From Mycolicibacterium flavescens (GTDB lineage Bacteria; Actinomycetota; Actinomycetes; Mycobacteriales; Mycobacteriaceae), in assembly GCF_001722335.1 (NCBI RefSeq), contig NZ_MIHA01000009.1, forward strand, positions 1-64,000: a stretch of DNA of 64,000 nucleotides, written 5' to 3'. Each line of letters starts with the position of its first letter. The first letter of the stretch is position 1. Shown here one piece after another: positions 39,001 through 47,469 of the stretch. The notes below the pieces were generated by a model that ran no database searches, was not told the origin of the DNA, and saw only the letters and a list, made by a program, of their open reading frames with translations. Position numbers and translations under genes: made by a program.

Positions 39001-39102
39001 GCGGACTTGATTCTCGGCAAGCACCGCAACGGTCCGACGAAGACGATTACCGTTGCGCACCAACTGCATTTGTCGCGCTTCGCGAACATGGCCAAGCAAT
39101 AG
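36022..39102 (+). CDS. dnaB: Replicative DNA helicase DnaB precursor with two inteins
   Basis: A 1026-aa precursor. Removing the two inteins leaves a helicase of about 460 aa, the usual mycobacterial size. The N-terminal domain (about 15-125) includes DQAAEQAVLGGMLLSKDAI, and the RecA-like domain has Walker A (RPGVGK then ST after splicing), Walker B (LKLIVVDYMQLM), and motif H4 (SLEQDADMVILLHRPD). Intein 1 splits the P-loop between Lys and Ser (residues 234-374). Intein 2 lies at DLRESG/S (residues 542-966). GTG 36022 gives VAVVDDLG, matching the Mtb start, with gagggggtgag 10 nt upstream; a GTG at 36010 is also in frame. It unwinds DNA ahead of the replisome. Confidence 0.96.
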   Translation: MAVVDDLGHSDMDAPPPNEEFGRQPPQDQAAEQAVLGGMLLSKDAIADVLERLRPGDFYRPAHQNVYDAILDLYGRGEPADAVTVAAELDRRGLLRRIGGAPYLHTLISTVPTAANAGFYAGIVAEKALLRRLVEAGTRVVQYGYAGADGADVNDIVDRAQSEIYDVTERRAAEDFVVLEEILQPTMDEIDAIASQGGLARGVPTGFVELDEVTNGLHPGQMIIIAARPGVGKALALDTPLPTPTGWTTMGDVAVGDRLLGADGEPTQVVAATEVMLGRPCYAVEFADGTTLVADAFHQWPTDRGVQITTALRPGVDVISAARAPVLAAVGGRRPAAWGIEAVRRVPSVPVRCVEVANPEHLYLAGREMVPTHNSTLGLDFMRSCSIKHQMPSVIFSLEMSKSEIVMRLLSAEAKIKLADMRSGRMSDDDWTRLARRMSEISEAPLYIDDSPNLTMMEIRAKARRLSQKKGLKLIVVDYMQLMTSGKKYESRQQEVSDFSRSLKLMAKELDVPVVAISQLNRGPEQRTDKKPMVSDLRESGCLTANTRILRADNGAEVTFGELMRTGERPLVWSMDERKRMVARPMTNVFYSGHKEVFKVRLASGREVEATANHPFMTMDGWTPLGELTVGDRVAVPRRVPEPVRTQRMEESEIILLAHMIGDGSCVKRQPIRYASIDEQNLVAVTKAAEHFGVTAIRDEYAAARVTTLRLPAPYRLTHGKRNPIAAWLDKLGLFDKRSYEKFVPAEVFALPNDQIALFLRHLWATDGSVRWDKKFHLGRIYYATTSRRLADDVAALLLRLGIAARTYRARKTGYRDCWHVQIPGTHNQMRFLQTVDAHGEKFFAAREVFTELKKVEGAAASDTVPKAVWGTVRQALAEKHVTHREFADLMNTRFCGSAMWKHNVGRRRLHRAAAILDNKELHDLATNDVLWDKIVEITSMGEQDVYDGTVDGTHNFVANLVSLHNSLEQDADMVILLHRPDAFERDDPRGGEADLILGKHRNGPTKTITVAHQLHLSRFANMAKQ
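36721..37143 (+). other. Class 3 mini-intein (141 aa) inserted in the DnaB P-loop
   Basis: It starts with Ala instead of Cys/Ser (ALALDTPLPTPTGWTT) and ends in PTHN before Ser. The class 3 'WCT' triad is visible: Trp in AFHQW (block B:12), Cys in VRCVEV (block F:4, the branching nucleophile) and Thr in VPTHN (block G:5). No endonuclease domain is present. The splicing mechanism known for this class uses the block F Cys. The insertion disrupts Walker A, so the helicase cannot bind ATP until splicing is complete. Confidence 0.9.
37645..38919 (+). other. Full-length class 1 intein with LAGLIDADG endonuclease (425 aa)
   Basis: Starts with Cys (CLTANTRILRADNGAEV) and ends FVANLVSLHN before Ser. 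Block B is EATANHPFM (T-x-x-H), block F is VYDGTVDGTHNFVAN. The two dodecapeptide endonuclease motifs are LLAHMIGDGS and LFLRHLWATDGS, each with its acidic residue, so homing activity may be intact. The position equals that of the Synechocystis DnaB intein and the sequence resembles the Mtb DnaB intein. The last 400 bp are visibly less GC-rich than the exteins. Confidence 0.92.
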
Positions 39103-39242
39103 TTGGTGCGTGTGACTTCTCATACTTCATGACCAAATCCCATGTGAGATGACCACCGACTGACCAATTGGTCACGAAGCGTGAGACAGATTCGTTGCGG
39201 GCGCGTTTAGCAGAGAGCGCCGCGAGAGAGGTACCACCGCCG

Positions 39243-41279
39243 ATGGGTAAAGGGGCTCGGAATCGTGAGAGACGTGAGCGAGAGCGCGAGCGCCAAGCCG
39301 CACGAGCGGTGAGCAGTGCTGGCGGCGGCTTGTTCGGCATGCAGCCGGTGGGAGGGCCGTTCGGCGTCGCACCCCCGTGGAAGCAGCCGAGCACGCCCGA
39401 CGAGGCCATTGACGCGATGAAGCAGTTCATGGAATCGATGCCGCGCCTGATCGTGTGCGGGCGCCTGGGCCTCGACCCGCTCACGGAGACGCAGCGACGC
39501 GACATTCTCGCCGGTGTCAATCTTTACAACGCCGTCGAAACCGTTGCCGACCTCCAGAGCCGCTGGGACGTCGCGTTCACCACCACGCAGCGCCCGGACC
39601 TCGTCGAGGCTGAATTCCTCGCGGGCGGCAACGGTGATGCGTGCAAGCGGGCCCGCAGACGAGTGACGCAGCATCACGATCTGTTGGTATCGCCGCGGGC
39701 CACCGCGCAGTTGCAACGGGAGATCATCGAGAACGCGTCGACGGATGAGGCCGCGCCGTCGATCGAGCGCGACACGCTGGTGCACATCCTGCTGTCGATA
39801 ACGTCTGAGCAGAACGGCAGCGACGAGTTCGCCGGCGACATGCCGACACCGGACGAGATGGCGAAGCTTCAACGCAAAATACCGCAGATGGGCATGGAAG
39901 AAATGCTCGAATACGCCAAGAAGCTCATCCCCGACGAGGTCGCGTCGAACCTCTTCAACATGCCCCAGAAGTACGAAATGCTGCTGTCGAACACCTACGA
40001 CCTGTGGTTCGAGCCGTGGGCCAAGAGGTCGAAGACGACCGGGCTCGGCGCCACCCCCGCCGAAGCCTTCCAAATCGGCACCGGCGTCGAACTGCTCGAC
40101 CTGCTGCGGCTCGGAAACCACATCGTCAAGCGCAGCGCCGATGAGCACCGGATTAGATTCGAGCGCGAGGAACTGATCGCCGACGGCGTCTCCGAGGCAG
40201 CGATCGACTACCTCGTCGAAAACATGGCGCTGCCGCTGGACAAGTACCAGGCTGCGATGAAAAAGGACCGGGAAGCCGGAAACATTGCGCACCAACGGTT
40301 CACCTTCACGCAGTACCCGTTCATTGCCATCGACGACAACACTTTCGTCATGATCCGCCACCAGTGGGCGATGGAACGTGTATGCGGGCCGACGCTGTAC
40401 CACGAGGCTTGGTTCAGCCTGAAGAACAAGTCGAACGGACTCGGCGATCGCTTCAAGAACGCGATGAACGATGCCTTCGAGGTCTTCGTCGGTGGCATCC
40501 TGCACCGCACCGCCCTGAAGGGCAGGGGAATTCAGAAAATCGTCGACGAAGCCGACATGCAGGTCGCATGGAAGGAGCAGAAAAGCACGACGCCGTCTGT
40601 GTGCGACTGGATGATGCTCGGCGAAGGCCACTGCGTCGTCATCGACGCCACAAACCATGCAGTGAAAGCCGATGCGGCGCAAGGGCTGGCGACCTTCGAC
40701 GAGTATGCCGCCGACATCGACAAGATCTACATCGAGGGCAAGTTCGAGCAGCTGCTGTCGACAATCGGCCTCGTGAAGAAGCACGGCGGTTGGGGGGGCG
40801 AAGTCGTCGACGGTGACACGAATTTCGTGCCGCTCGTCGTCATGCCCGACACCGGCGTCCCCGCCGGCATCATCACGAACTTCGACATCATCGAACGTGG
40901 GCGGAAGATGTTCGAACATCTACAGCCGCACGTCTATCCCGCTGGGCTAATCACTGTCTCAGACGTTCAGCTGCTCGAAGGAATGGCCGATTTCGCCAAG
41001 AAGATCCCGTCGGGGCCCAAGGATGACCGCAACATGATGAAGCTGATTGCTGGGTGGCGCCACGCGGTCGTATCGCAGGGCGATTCGTCGCTGCAGGTCT
41101 TTTTGCACCGCCGCGGCTTCCCACTGCCGCTCAGCGATCACATCCTCAGCAACAGCTGCGAGATGATAGGGCTGCTCGAAGGCAACAAGGCTTGGCGTAA
41201 ATCGTTGGCGACGGTCAGCAGACCATATTCAAAGACGGCTGTCGTTAGTGGCGACGCTCCGGCGCTTCGGGATCAATAG
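39243..41279 (+). CDS. Unassigned large island protein, possible degenerate PD-(D/E)XK nuclease core
   Basis: A 678-aa cytoplasmic protein with no named domain that I recognise. It starts with a basic coiled segment (MGKGARNRERRERERERQ). The C-terminal half shows a pattern seen in PD-(D/E)XK folds: AFEVFVGGIL, then CDWMMLGEGHCVVIDATN with D-x-T in place of E-x-K, then DIDKIYIEGKFEQL. The nuclease fold is inference, and the missing Lys suggests an inactive or variant site. ATG 39243 follows gagagagg; a TTG at 39168 is an alternative start. It is the first gene of the post-dnaB island, 140 bp after dnaB and 112 bp before a hydrolase gene, all on one strand. Confidence 0.6.
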   Translation: MGKGARNRERRERERERQAARAVSSAGGGLFGMQPVGGPFGVAPPWKQPSTPDEAIDAMKQFMESMPRLIVCGRLGLDPLTETQRRDILAGVNLYNAVETVADLQSRWDVAFTTTQRPDLVEAEFLAGGNGDACKRARRRVTQHHDLLVSPRATAQLQREIIENASTDEAAPSIERDTLVHILLSITSEQNGSDEFAGDMPTPDEMAKLQRKIPQMGMEEMLEYAKKLIPDEVASNLFNMPQKYEMLLSNTYDLWFEPWAKRSKTTGLGATPAEAFQIGTGVELLDLLRLGNHIVKRSADEHRIRFEREELIADGVSEAAIDYLVENMALPLDKYQAAMKKDREAGNIAHQRFTFTQYPFIAIDDNTFVMIRHQWAMERVCGPTLYHEAWFSLKNKSNGLGDRFKNAMNDAFEVFVGGILHRTALKGRGIQKIVDEADMQVAWKEQKSTTPSVCDWMMLGEGHCVVIDATNHAVKADAAQGLATFDEYAADIDKIYIEGKFEQLLSTIGLVKKHGGWGGEVVDGDTNFVPLVVMPDTGVPAGIITNFDIIERGRKMFEHLQPHVYPAGLITVSDVQLLEGMADFAKKIPSGPKDDRNMMKLIAGWRHAVVSQGDSSLQVFLHRRGFPLPLSDHILSNSCEMIGLLEGNKAWRKSLATVSRPYSKTAVVSGDAPALRDQ

Positions 41280-41391
41280 TCGGATATGACCCGTCATCCG
41301 GTGGGGGGACTCGTTGATCATGCTCGTAGTACTGACTGGAGTCCAGTGAGCGGCTGCAGGTGGGCATTTACGTTCTCGAAAGGTTGAGCAG

Positions 41392-43164
41392 ATGAAGGTT
41401 GTGTTCCTGCACGGGATTGGGGATGGGGATCCCAACCGCGTCTGGTTAGGTGCGCTGAACGCGGCGCTGGAGTCGGCAGGGCACCCGCCGATCGACGACA
41501 GCCAAGTCGTTGCGCCAAGGTACGACTCGCTTCTCACGATCGACGGCATCTCGGCGAAGATGCCAGATGTCACCTATAAAGTGAAGAACGACGACCGAAG
41601 CCGTCGTGAGTTCGAACGTCGCCAGGCGGCCGTATACCGGAGGCTGCAGGACGAGCCGGACGCGGTCCCCTTCGGCTTCAACAGCGTTCCAAAGCCGTGG
41701 ATGAACGCGGCACACGCCTTCGGTGTCGACAATTTGTCCGCGATGGACCTCCCACAAGTTCGGCGGTACGTGACCAGCGAAGGCCTGCGGGGAGCCATTC
41801 TGCGTTACATCCTCGACCAGATTCCAACCAAGGGCGAGATTCTCCTCATCGGACACAGCTTGGGCAGCGTCATCGCGATCGACCTACTCGACCATCTACC
41901 CGCCAACCTTCAAGTGCGGCGGTTCATCACGATTGGAAGCCCGGCGAACAGCGAAGCGTTGCACCGCGGCAGCGAGCGGCTGCTGAAGAAGTTCCCCTAC
42001 GCGACAGTCCTCGACTGGACCAACTTCTTCAGTGCACGGGACATCGTTACAATGGGCCGAGGTCTCACCTCAGTGTTTCCCGGAGCACAAGATTGCGCAG
42101 TCAATATCACCGGCTTAGACCAACACGGTGCCGACCGATACCTCAGCCATCCGGCCGTTAGCGGACTGATCGCCAACACCTTGTACCCGTCCAAGGAAGC
42201 CGTAGTTGCGTCCCGCGCGCTTGCGACGAGGCTTACTGATGATCAGCTTTTCACTCTGATAAAGCTGCGCTTCGCGTCCTGTGTGGCGAAGAACATCAAG
42301 GACACCGACCGGGCCCAGCGCTACGAAGACGCTCTGAATGTCATCCGAGACGACCTCGCCGCCCAACTCGACCAGCTAGCCGCGTCCGGTCAACCGCTGC
42401 CGGTCGAGTTGCAAGCAGTTGTGCAGGGCCAAGCGCCAGATCTGCCGAACCGACTCGAACTGCGGGAAGCCGTCGTCACCTTGACCACACTGACAGCGAC
42501 GAACTTCGTGGAGCCCTACGAGATCGATACAGGGGAAGCTCCAAAGGCGGCATTGAAAGCGATGGTGATCAACCTCGGCTTTCAGCCCGGTGTAGCCACC
42601 CATATCGCAGAGGCACTCACTGAGGTGGACGATCTCCTGAAGCGCACCGGAGGGATTCCCTGGGGTCGCATCGGAGTGGCCGCGGCAGGGTTGGCGCTGA
42701 TCGCCGCCGGGCCGATCGGCCTTGCAATGGCCGCTCCTGCAACGGCATTCGGTGGCGCGGCTATAACTGGTGGCCTGGCAGCACTCGGCCCTGGTGGAAT
42801 GATGGGCGGAATCGCCACTGTCGGCGCCTTGGCCGCCGGCGGCGCCGGTGTCGTAACCGGAGCAGCGCTGGGCGGTTCAAGCGCCGAGATCTTCGCATTG
42901 AACGTTACCCAGCTGACGCTGCGCGTCTCGGCGGAGTACGCGCTCAAACGGCTGAATGCTCCCACTGAGGCGGAACTTTGGCCACAGTTAGTCTCACTCG
43001 AAACACAGATATCCGCAGAGCTCAACCGACTCAACGCTTTTAGCGACTCTAAGACGCCGCGGATTCACCAGTTGAAGGCCGCGCAGGACGCCGTGACGAA
43101 ACTACTGGCGTTCGTCGTTGAAAAGGAAATAGGTGGATCTATTGCGATCGCACCTGCGCAATGA
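41392..43164 (+). CDS. Alpha/beta hydrolase with C-terminal Gly/Ala-rich hydrophobic segment
   Basis: A 590-aa protein. The N-terminal lipase-like alpha/beta domain (1 to about 270) has an oxyanion motif VVFLHGIGDG and a nucleophile elbow LLIGHSLGSV (Ser156). The middle is helical. Residues about 424-498 are an extended Gly/Ala/Ile-rich hydrophobic stretch with GxxxG spacings (AAAGLALIAAGPIGLAM, GGLAALGPGGMMGG). Such a segment could insert in or disrupt membranes. A helical tail follows. No signal peptide is present. This architecture resembles no housekeeping mycobacterial lipase I know. It may work with the preceding gene, as an effector; that is inference from adjacency and strand. Confidence 0.7.
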   Translation: MKVVFLHGIGDGDPNRVWLGALNAALESAGHPPIDDSQVVAPRYDSLLTIDGISAKMPDVTYKVKNDDRSRREFERRQAAVYRRLQDEPDAVPFGFNSVPKPWMNAAHAFGVDNLSAMDLPQVRRYVTSEGLRGAILRYILDQIPTKGEILLIGHSLGSVIAIDLLDHLPANLQVRRFITIGSPANSEALHRGSERLLKKFPYATVLDWTNFFSARDIVTMGRGLTSVFPGAQDCAVNITGLDQHGADRYLSHPAVSGLIANTLYPSKEAVVASRALATRLTDDQLFTLIKLRFASCVAKNIKDTDRAQRYEDALNVIRDDLAAQLDQLAASGQPLPVELQAVVQGQAPDLPNRLELREAVVTLTTLTATNFVEPYEIDTGEAPKAALKAMVINLGFQPGVATHIAEALTEVDDLLKRTGGIPWGRIGVAAAGLALIAAGPIGLAMAAPATAFGGAAITGGLAALGPGGMMGGIATVGALAAGGAGVVTGAALGGSSAEIFALNVTQLTLRVSAEYALKRLNAPTEAELWPQLVSLETQISAELNRLNAFSDSKTPRIHQLKAAQDAVTKLLAFVVEKEIGGSIAIAPAQ

Positions 43165-43324
43165 ACGCAGGGCAAGGCAGCGACCAAGGTCGCAAGGACC
43201 TATCCGTATGCTGTGGCGATCCAATCGATTCGTGATGCGGAGGGATACTGCGGTGACCGTCATCCACACCGCGGTTGACCTACGCGTCCTCCCCGCCGAT
43301 TGTCGCGGGTGAGATCCTGAAGCG

Positions 43325-44285
43325 ATGGGAGACGCTCAGGTATTGCCACCGGACTGGTCGAGGCTCATGCACATCGGAGCCCATCAGGGAGGCATTCCCT
43401 TGCGCCCCGATCTTGACGAATTGGGTCTCGATGAAGTCCACCGTGTGTGCAACCGAGCTTGGGCCTACAGCAGAGCTGACTTCGAACCCCGCATCGACCA
43501 GGCTCTTGCCGAGAGCCAATGGCGTGAAACGTGCGCATTGGCCGGCTCCATCGCGGAGTCATTGATGCTCAGTGCAGCGAGCTTCGTGGAAGCAGAGTGG
43601 CACCAGCGCGCGATTGAAGCCGGTACCGAGCCGTCGGGGATGGCAATCGCGCAGCGCTATATCGCTGATTCGTCAGTGGACAGCACTGTAAGCGTTGGGC
43701 ACCGCCTCATGAACTTCGTCGCGCGCGTGGCACGAACGAACCCGGAAACCCGTGAAAGGTTCGCTTCGATCCGCGAACTCGAGGCTCTCTCCGACACCTA
43801 TATCCCGTTTCGTACTGAGACGCCAAAAGCCTGGCTGCCGCCTGGAAGCTGCCGCTCTCAAGAAGCTGCGTAAAGCGATTCCCGCGGTCCATCAAGGGTC
43901 CATCGACGCGCTGCGCGCGCTGGTCGCCAGCACGACATGGCAGAAGCTCACCGCCACCCGAGCGGAGAACTTTCACCGATGGCGCAAGGAACATGAATAC
44001 GTGCTGGGCATCGACGAGACTTCGGGACACATTTCCGACGTGCTCGACGAGGCGGGGAACGTGGTGGGGAAGCGGTTCTTCGGTAGTCGCCGCGGACACC
44101 GAATCAGCGACGGCTTGACGGCGCGCACTACGTATCTGGCAGGTGAGGGGGTCCGCGAAGTAGCCCGTGCGGTTGAGGCCGTCATCACCGACACATTGGA
44201 CAACCTGCCTCAGCTCACAAACGGCTTCGTGCTTGAGATTGACGCCAATGGGCACACCCGCCGCATGGGCGGCATAAGCATCTGA
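43325..44285 (+). pseudogene. Frameshifted hypothetical island gene
   Basis: Frame 1 runs from ATG 43325 (MGDAQVLPPDWSRLMHIGAH...) to a stop at 43873. A second frame continues the coding pattern from about 43840 (LEAAALKKLRKAIPAVH) to 44285 and has no start near its beginning. Joining them by skipping one base near 43831-43850 gives one protein of about 319 aa. The second part includes EYVLGIDETSGHISDVLDEA. I do not recognise the family. The break is either a real mutation, a sequencing error or, less likely, programmed. It lies 160 bp after the hydrolase gene on the same strand. Confidence 0.55.
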
Positions 44286-44597
44286 CCTGAGGCAGCTGGC
44301 ATGCTTACGGTCACGCCGATTACCAAGCCGCTGCGCCACGGCATCACAACCTGGAACTTGGCCGTGCGAGGACGGTAACGCACCAGTCTGAGATGAGCGG
44401 ACTGCGGATCTGGGAATGCCGGTGTTGTCGACATAAAGTTGCGTTCGCGAGCTGCAGCGCTGACTGACCAGGTCGGCCATTATCGGTCGGGCGGCGGCGG
44501 ACAGTGGGTCACGAGGCGCCTGCTGTCGGTCGCCAGTCGAGGCGGTAAGCGGTCAGCGTAGCCGAATCGATCGTGATGATGGCGCTGCTCACCGTGA

Positions 44598-44866
44598 TTA
44601 CCGTGCGTTGCAGCTGATTACGTCCCACAAAGCAATACGAAATTGCGACCGAAGCCTGAACACCAAGCCGTCAGGACGACGTCCTGGGAACGCGTAGCGC
44701 AAGCACTCCGTGAAGACCTGTGTCGGCACATACTCGATGTGCTCGCGTCCATCGAGTTTGATCGGCAGAACGATGTCTTCGGCGAACCGCCTCAGGAACA
44801 GGACTGTGTCGTAACGCTGAGCGACAAGTGCAGGACAGCGGCCGCGGATCCGCGTAATCCTCCCGT
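44598..44866 (-). pseudogene. Remnant of a RES-domain (toxin-type NAD-phosphorylase) gene
   Basis: An open minus-strand frame of about 90 codons with no start ends at TAA (44600-44598). It contains EHIEYVPTQVFTECLRYAF followed by PDGLVF, the conserved C-terminal pattern of RES proteins (E-Y-x-P-T-Q ... D-G-[IL]). The conserved N-terminal Arg and the usual Tyr-Ser-Ser after the DG are missing, so it is truncated at both ends. It lies immediately downstream of a ribbon-helix-helix-like gene. RES proteins are toxins that consume NAD. The identification is by motif only. Confidence 0.4.
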
Positions 44867-44878
44867 AGCGGGACTCAC

Positions 44879-45247
44879 CTACGAGTGGCCCAAACTCGGC
44901 CGGTAGTCAGCCGCCTCGGACTCAGCAGCAAGCAACGCAGCCAATTCGCCCTCCTGCTGGGCAACAAACACACCGATCACTTGGCGGCACACCTCCGGCA
45001 CGCTCACTCCACGCATATCAGCAATACGTTTCAACCCGATCAGCATCGACGTAGACACGTGAAACTGCACGGCGAATTGACCGCATGAGCCATCCTCGGG
45101 CGGCAAACCCGGACCTACCACCACAGGATCATTCGCCTCGAATTCGTCCACCTCGGTACGGCGCGCTCTCTCAACAACCCCACCACCAGCGTCGGCCGCA
45201 GTGCAGTCGGCGGAGTCCCGGAACTCCTCATGGCTGAACAAACCCAT
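44879..45247 (-). CDS. Small ribbon-helix-helix-like protein, possible antitoxin/regulator
   Basis: 122 aa. The C-terminal half (FAVQFHVSTSMLIGLKRIA then DMRGVSVPEVCRQVI) fits a ribbon-helix-helix pattern: a short beta strand, then helix, turn and helix. The N-terminal half is acidic and poorly conserved-looking. It is directly upstream of the RES-like remnant on the same strand, suggesting a former toxin-antitoxin pair, although RES toxins usually pair with Xre-type antitoxins. Coding status is supported by codon pattern only. Confidence 0.45.
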   Translation of the reverse strand: MGLFSHEEFRDSADCTAADAGGGVVERARRTEVDEFEANDPVVVGPGLPPEDGSCGQFAVQFHVSTSMLIGLKRIADMRGVSVPEVCRQVIGVFVAQQEGELAALLAAESEAADYRPSLGHS

Positions 45248-45387
45248 GCCGCCAACGTTAGACCTCGCAGTACTCCGAAGCCGCCAAGTGAGCGGCGCCG
45301 CTTGCCGGGGCTGCCAGAAACGGAGGGGCTGCCGTAGAGCTTTCGCTGCAATGCGGGCGAGAGCTGTACCACGAGTAACCTCGTCAT

Positions 45388-45828
45388 ATGCCGCGCAAAC
45401 TCACTGACGACGAGATCACGGCGCTTCTCGACAGCCGTCCGGGCTGGGCGATTCTGACGACCATCGACAAGGACGGATTCCCACACACCGTGCCGCTGGG
45501 ATACTTCCGGCTGGGCGGCGATGTTGTCATGGGTGTGCGAGATGGCACGCGCAAAGTAGCCAACATAGAGCGCAACCCGGCCGTGAGCGTCATGCTCGAA
45601 GACGGCAGAACCATGGCGGATATCCGCGGGGTGATGTTCCAAGGGCACGCACGCATCGTTCGGGACGCCGCTGAAACGCTGGAGCTCGCACGCCACGGTG
45701 CCCGGTCACGCGGCGTGCCGGAGTCCGAGTGGCCCACCGCGCCGAGACCGGGTGCCACCTACATCTACGTGACCCCCGCGCGAACCCTGTCTTGGTACTA
45801 CGGCGACTCGGCGTCGGACGACGACTAG
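45388..45828 (+). CDS. PPOX-class (F420/FMN-dependent) oxidoreductase
   Basis: 146 aa with the split-barrel flavin/F420-binding pattern: MPRKLTDDEITALLDSR, then WAILTTIDKDGFPHTVPLGY, then a second strand DGRTMADIRGVMFQGHARIV. This is the pyridoxamine-5'-phosphate-oxidase-like superfamily, expanded in mycobacteria as F420-dependent reductases (nitroimidazole, biliverdin, fatty-acid types). The substrate is unknown. A 140-bp gap precedes it, and a remnant of a transporter gene follows on the same strand. Confidence 0.85.
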   Translation: MPRKLTDDEITALLDSRPGWAILTTIDKDGFPHTVPLGYFRLGGDVVMGVRDGTRKVANIERNPAVSVMLEDGRTMADIRGVMFQGHARIVRDAAETLELARHGARSRGVPESEWPTAPRPGATYIYVTPARTLSWYYGDSASDDD

Positions 45829-45933
45829 CCGCGGCGGACCTCCACGTCCGCCGCGGGCATCATTCACCTCAGGGCAGTCCCGCGGCATGAGCTGTCCCGC
45901 ACACACCATGACCTGAGCCGAGAGCCGTCGGTC

Positions 45934-46010
45934 GTGATGATCGACAGCGCCGTGGTGAACGTGGCGTTGCCGCAGATCGGTGCCGAACTGGGTGTCGGCT
46001 TCGGCGAGCC
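45934..46010 (+). pseudogene. 5' remnant of a DHA2-type MFS transporter gene
   Basis: The frame reads MIDSAVVNVALPQIGAELG, the first-helix motif (D-x-x-x-V-N-V-A-L-P-x-I) of EmrB/QacA drug transporters. It then departs into unrelated sequence and a stop at 46122. About 25 residues remain, so this is a truncated, non-functional copy. Its break coincides with the start of other decayed sequence before the insertion element. Confidence 0.6.
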
Positions 46011-46123
46011 TTGGCACCCGAAAGCGCTAACGCGACGATGTTTTGTGCGTTCAACGGGTCGGGTCGGTCTTCGTGGGCCGGCCGGTCCCACACCATCAGA
46101 TCGGCAGCAGCGCCGTAAGTGAA

Positions 46124-46275
46124 CTAGAAGAAGTCCGTCACCGCAGCGTCCGGGTCCTTCGCCCGGCGTGTGAACTCGTACGGCAGCAGATACTGCATTA
46201 GCCCGGCGTCGTAGTGCACACCCCGCGGTGCCTGCGGCATCAACGAACCCGGCAGGTACCTCCGAGATGAGCACT
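46124..46275 (-). pseudogene. 3' remnant of a gene resembling DUF5996 C-termini
   Basis: The minus-strand frame reads RRYLPGSLMPQAPRGVHYD then AGLMQYLLPYEFTRRAKD, PDAAVTDFF and stop (46126-46124). The segment LLPYE-x(3)-R-x-x-x-DPDAA is reminiscent of the C-terminal end of DUF5996 proteins. No start is present. The fragment lies between the transporter remnant and the insertion element. It is recognised by motif only. Confidence 0.35.
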
Positions 46276-46328
46276 GCCAGAGAAGCAATTGACTCGGGCT
46301 CATCGGTATTGACCGTCTCTCTGGAGAG

Positions 46329-47233
<905 letters not shown>

Positions 47234-47469
47234 CACCGCCATCGTTGAACATCTCTGTGCGCTTGGAAGGACTCCTGGAGGAAGTCCGACAAGTAGTTTC
47301 CTACTTGGATTGAGCAGCGGGCAAGCGCTTGGTTGCCGCTTCCAAAAAGCGAAGCGGTTGGTAAACAGGCTGCGATGCAGTTGACGTGAGACCACTCGCA
47401 AGTATCCAGGCCAGTGTGCAACCGCATGTGGGCCGTGTAGAAGGCATCACTGTCTTAGGCGCGGAACAG
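47234..47469. other. Non-coding spacer after the insertion element
   Basis: About 235 bp of lower GC content between the right IS end and the stop of the LLM oxidoreductase gene. I see no gene, hairpin or recognisable remnant in it. Confidence 0.4.

Noticed and set aside
39207..40919. 570-codon minus-strand frame opposite the first island gene
   Set aside because: Composition is Val/Arg/His/Asp-rich without hydrophobic core pattern. The plus strand has coherent codon use and an RBS.
43707..44480. 257-codon minus-strand frame opposite the frameshifted gene
   Set aside because: Considered as the real gene because of the frameshift, but its translation is low in structure and the plus-strand fragments show better protein-like patterns.
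44643..44906. Plus-strand 87-codon frame between the frameshifted gene and the RHH-like gene
   Set aside because: The opposite strand contains the RES-like motif in the same interval and no RBS supports the plus frame.
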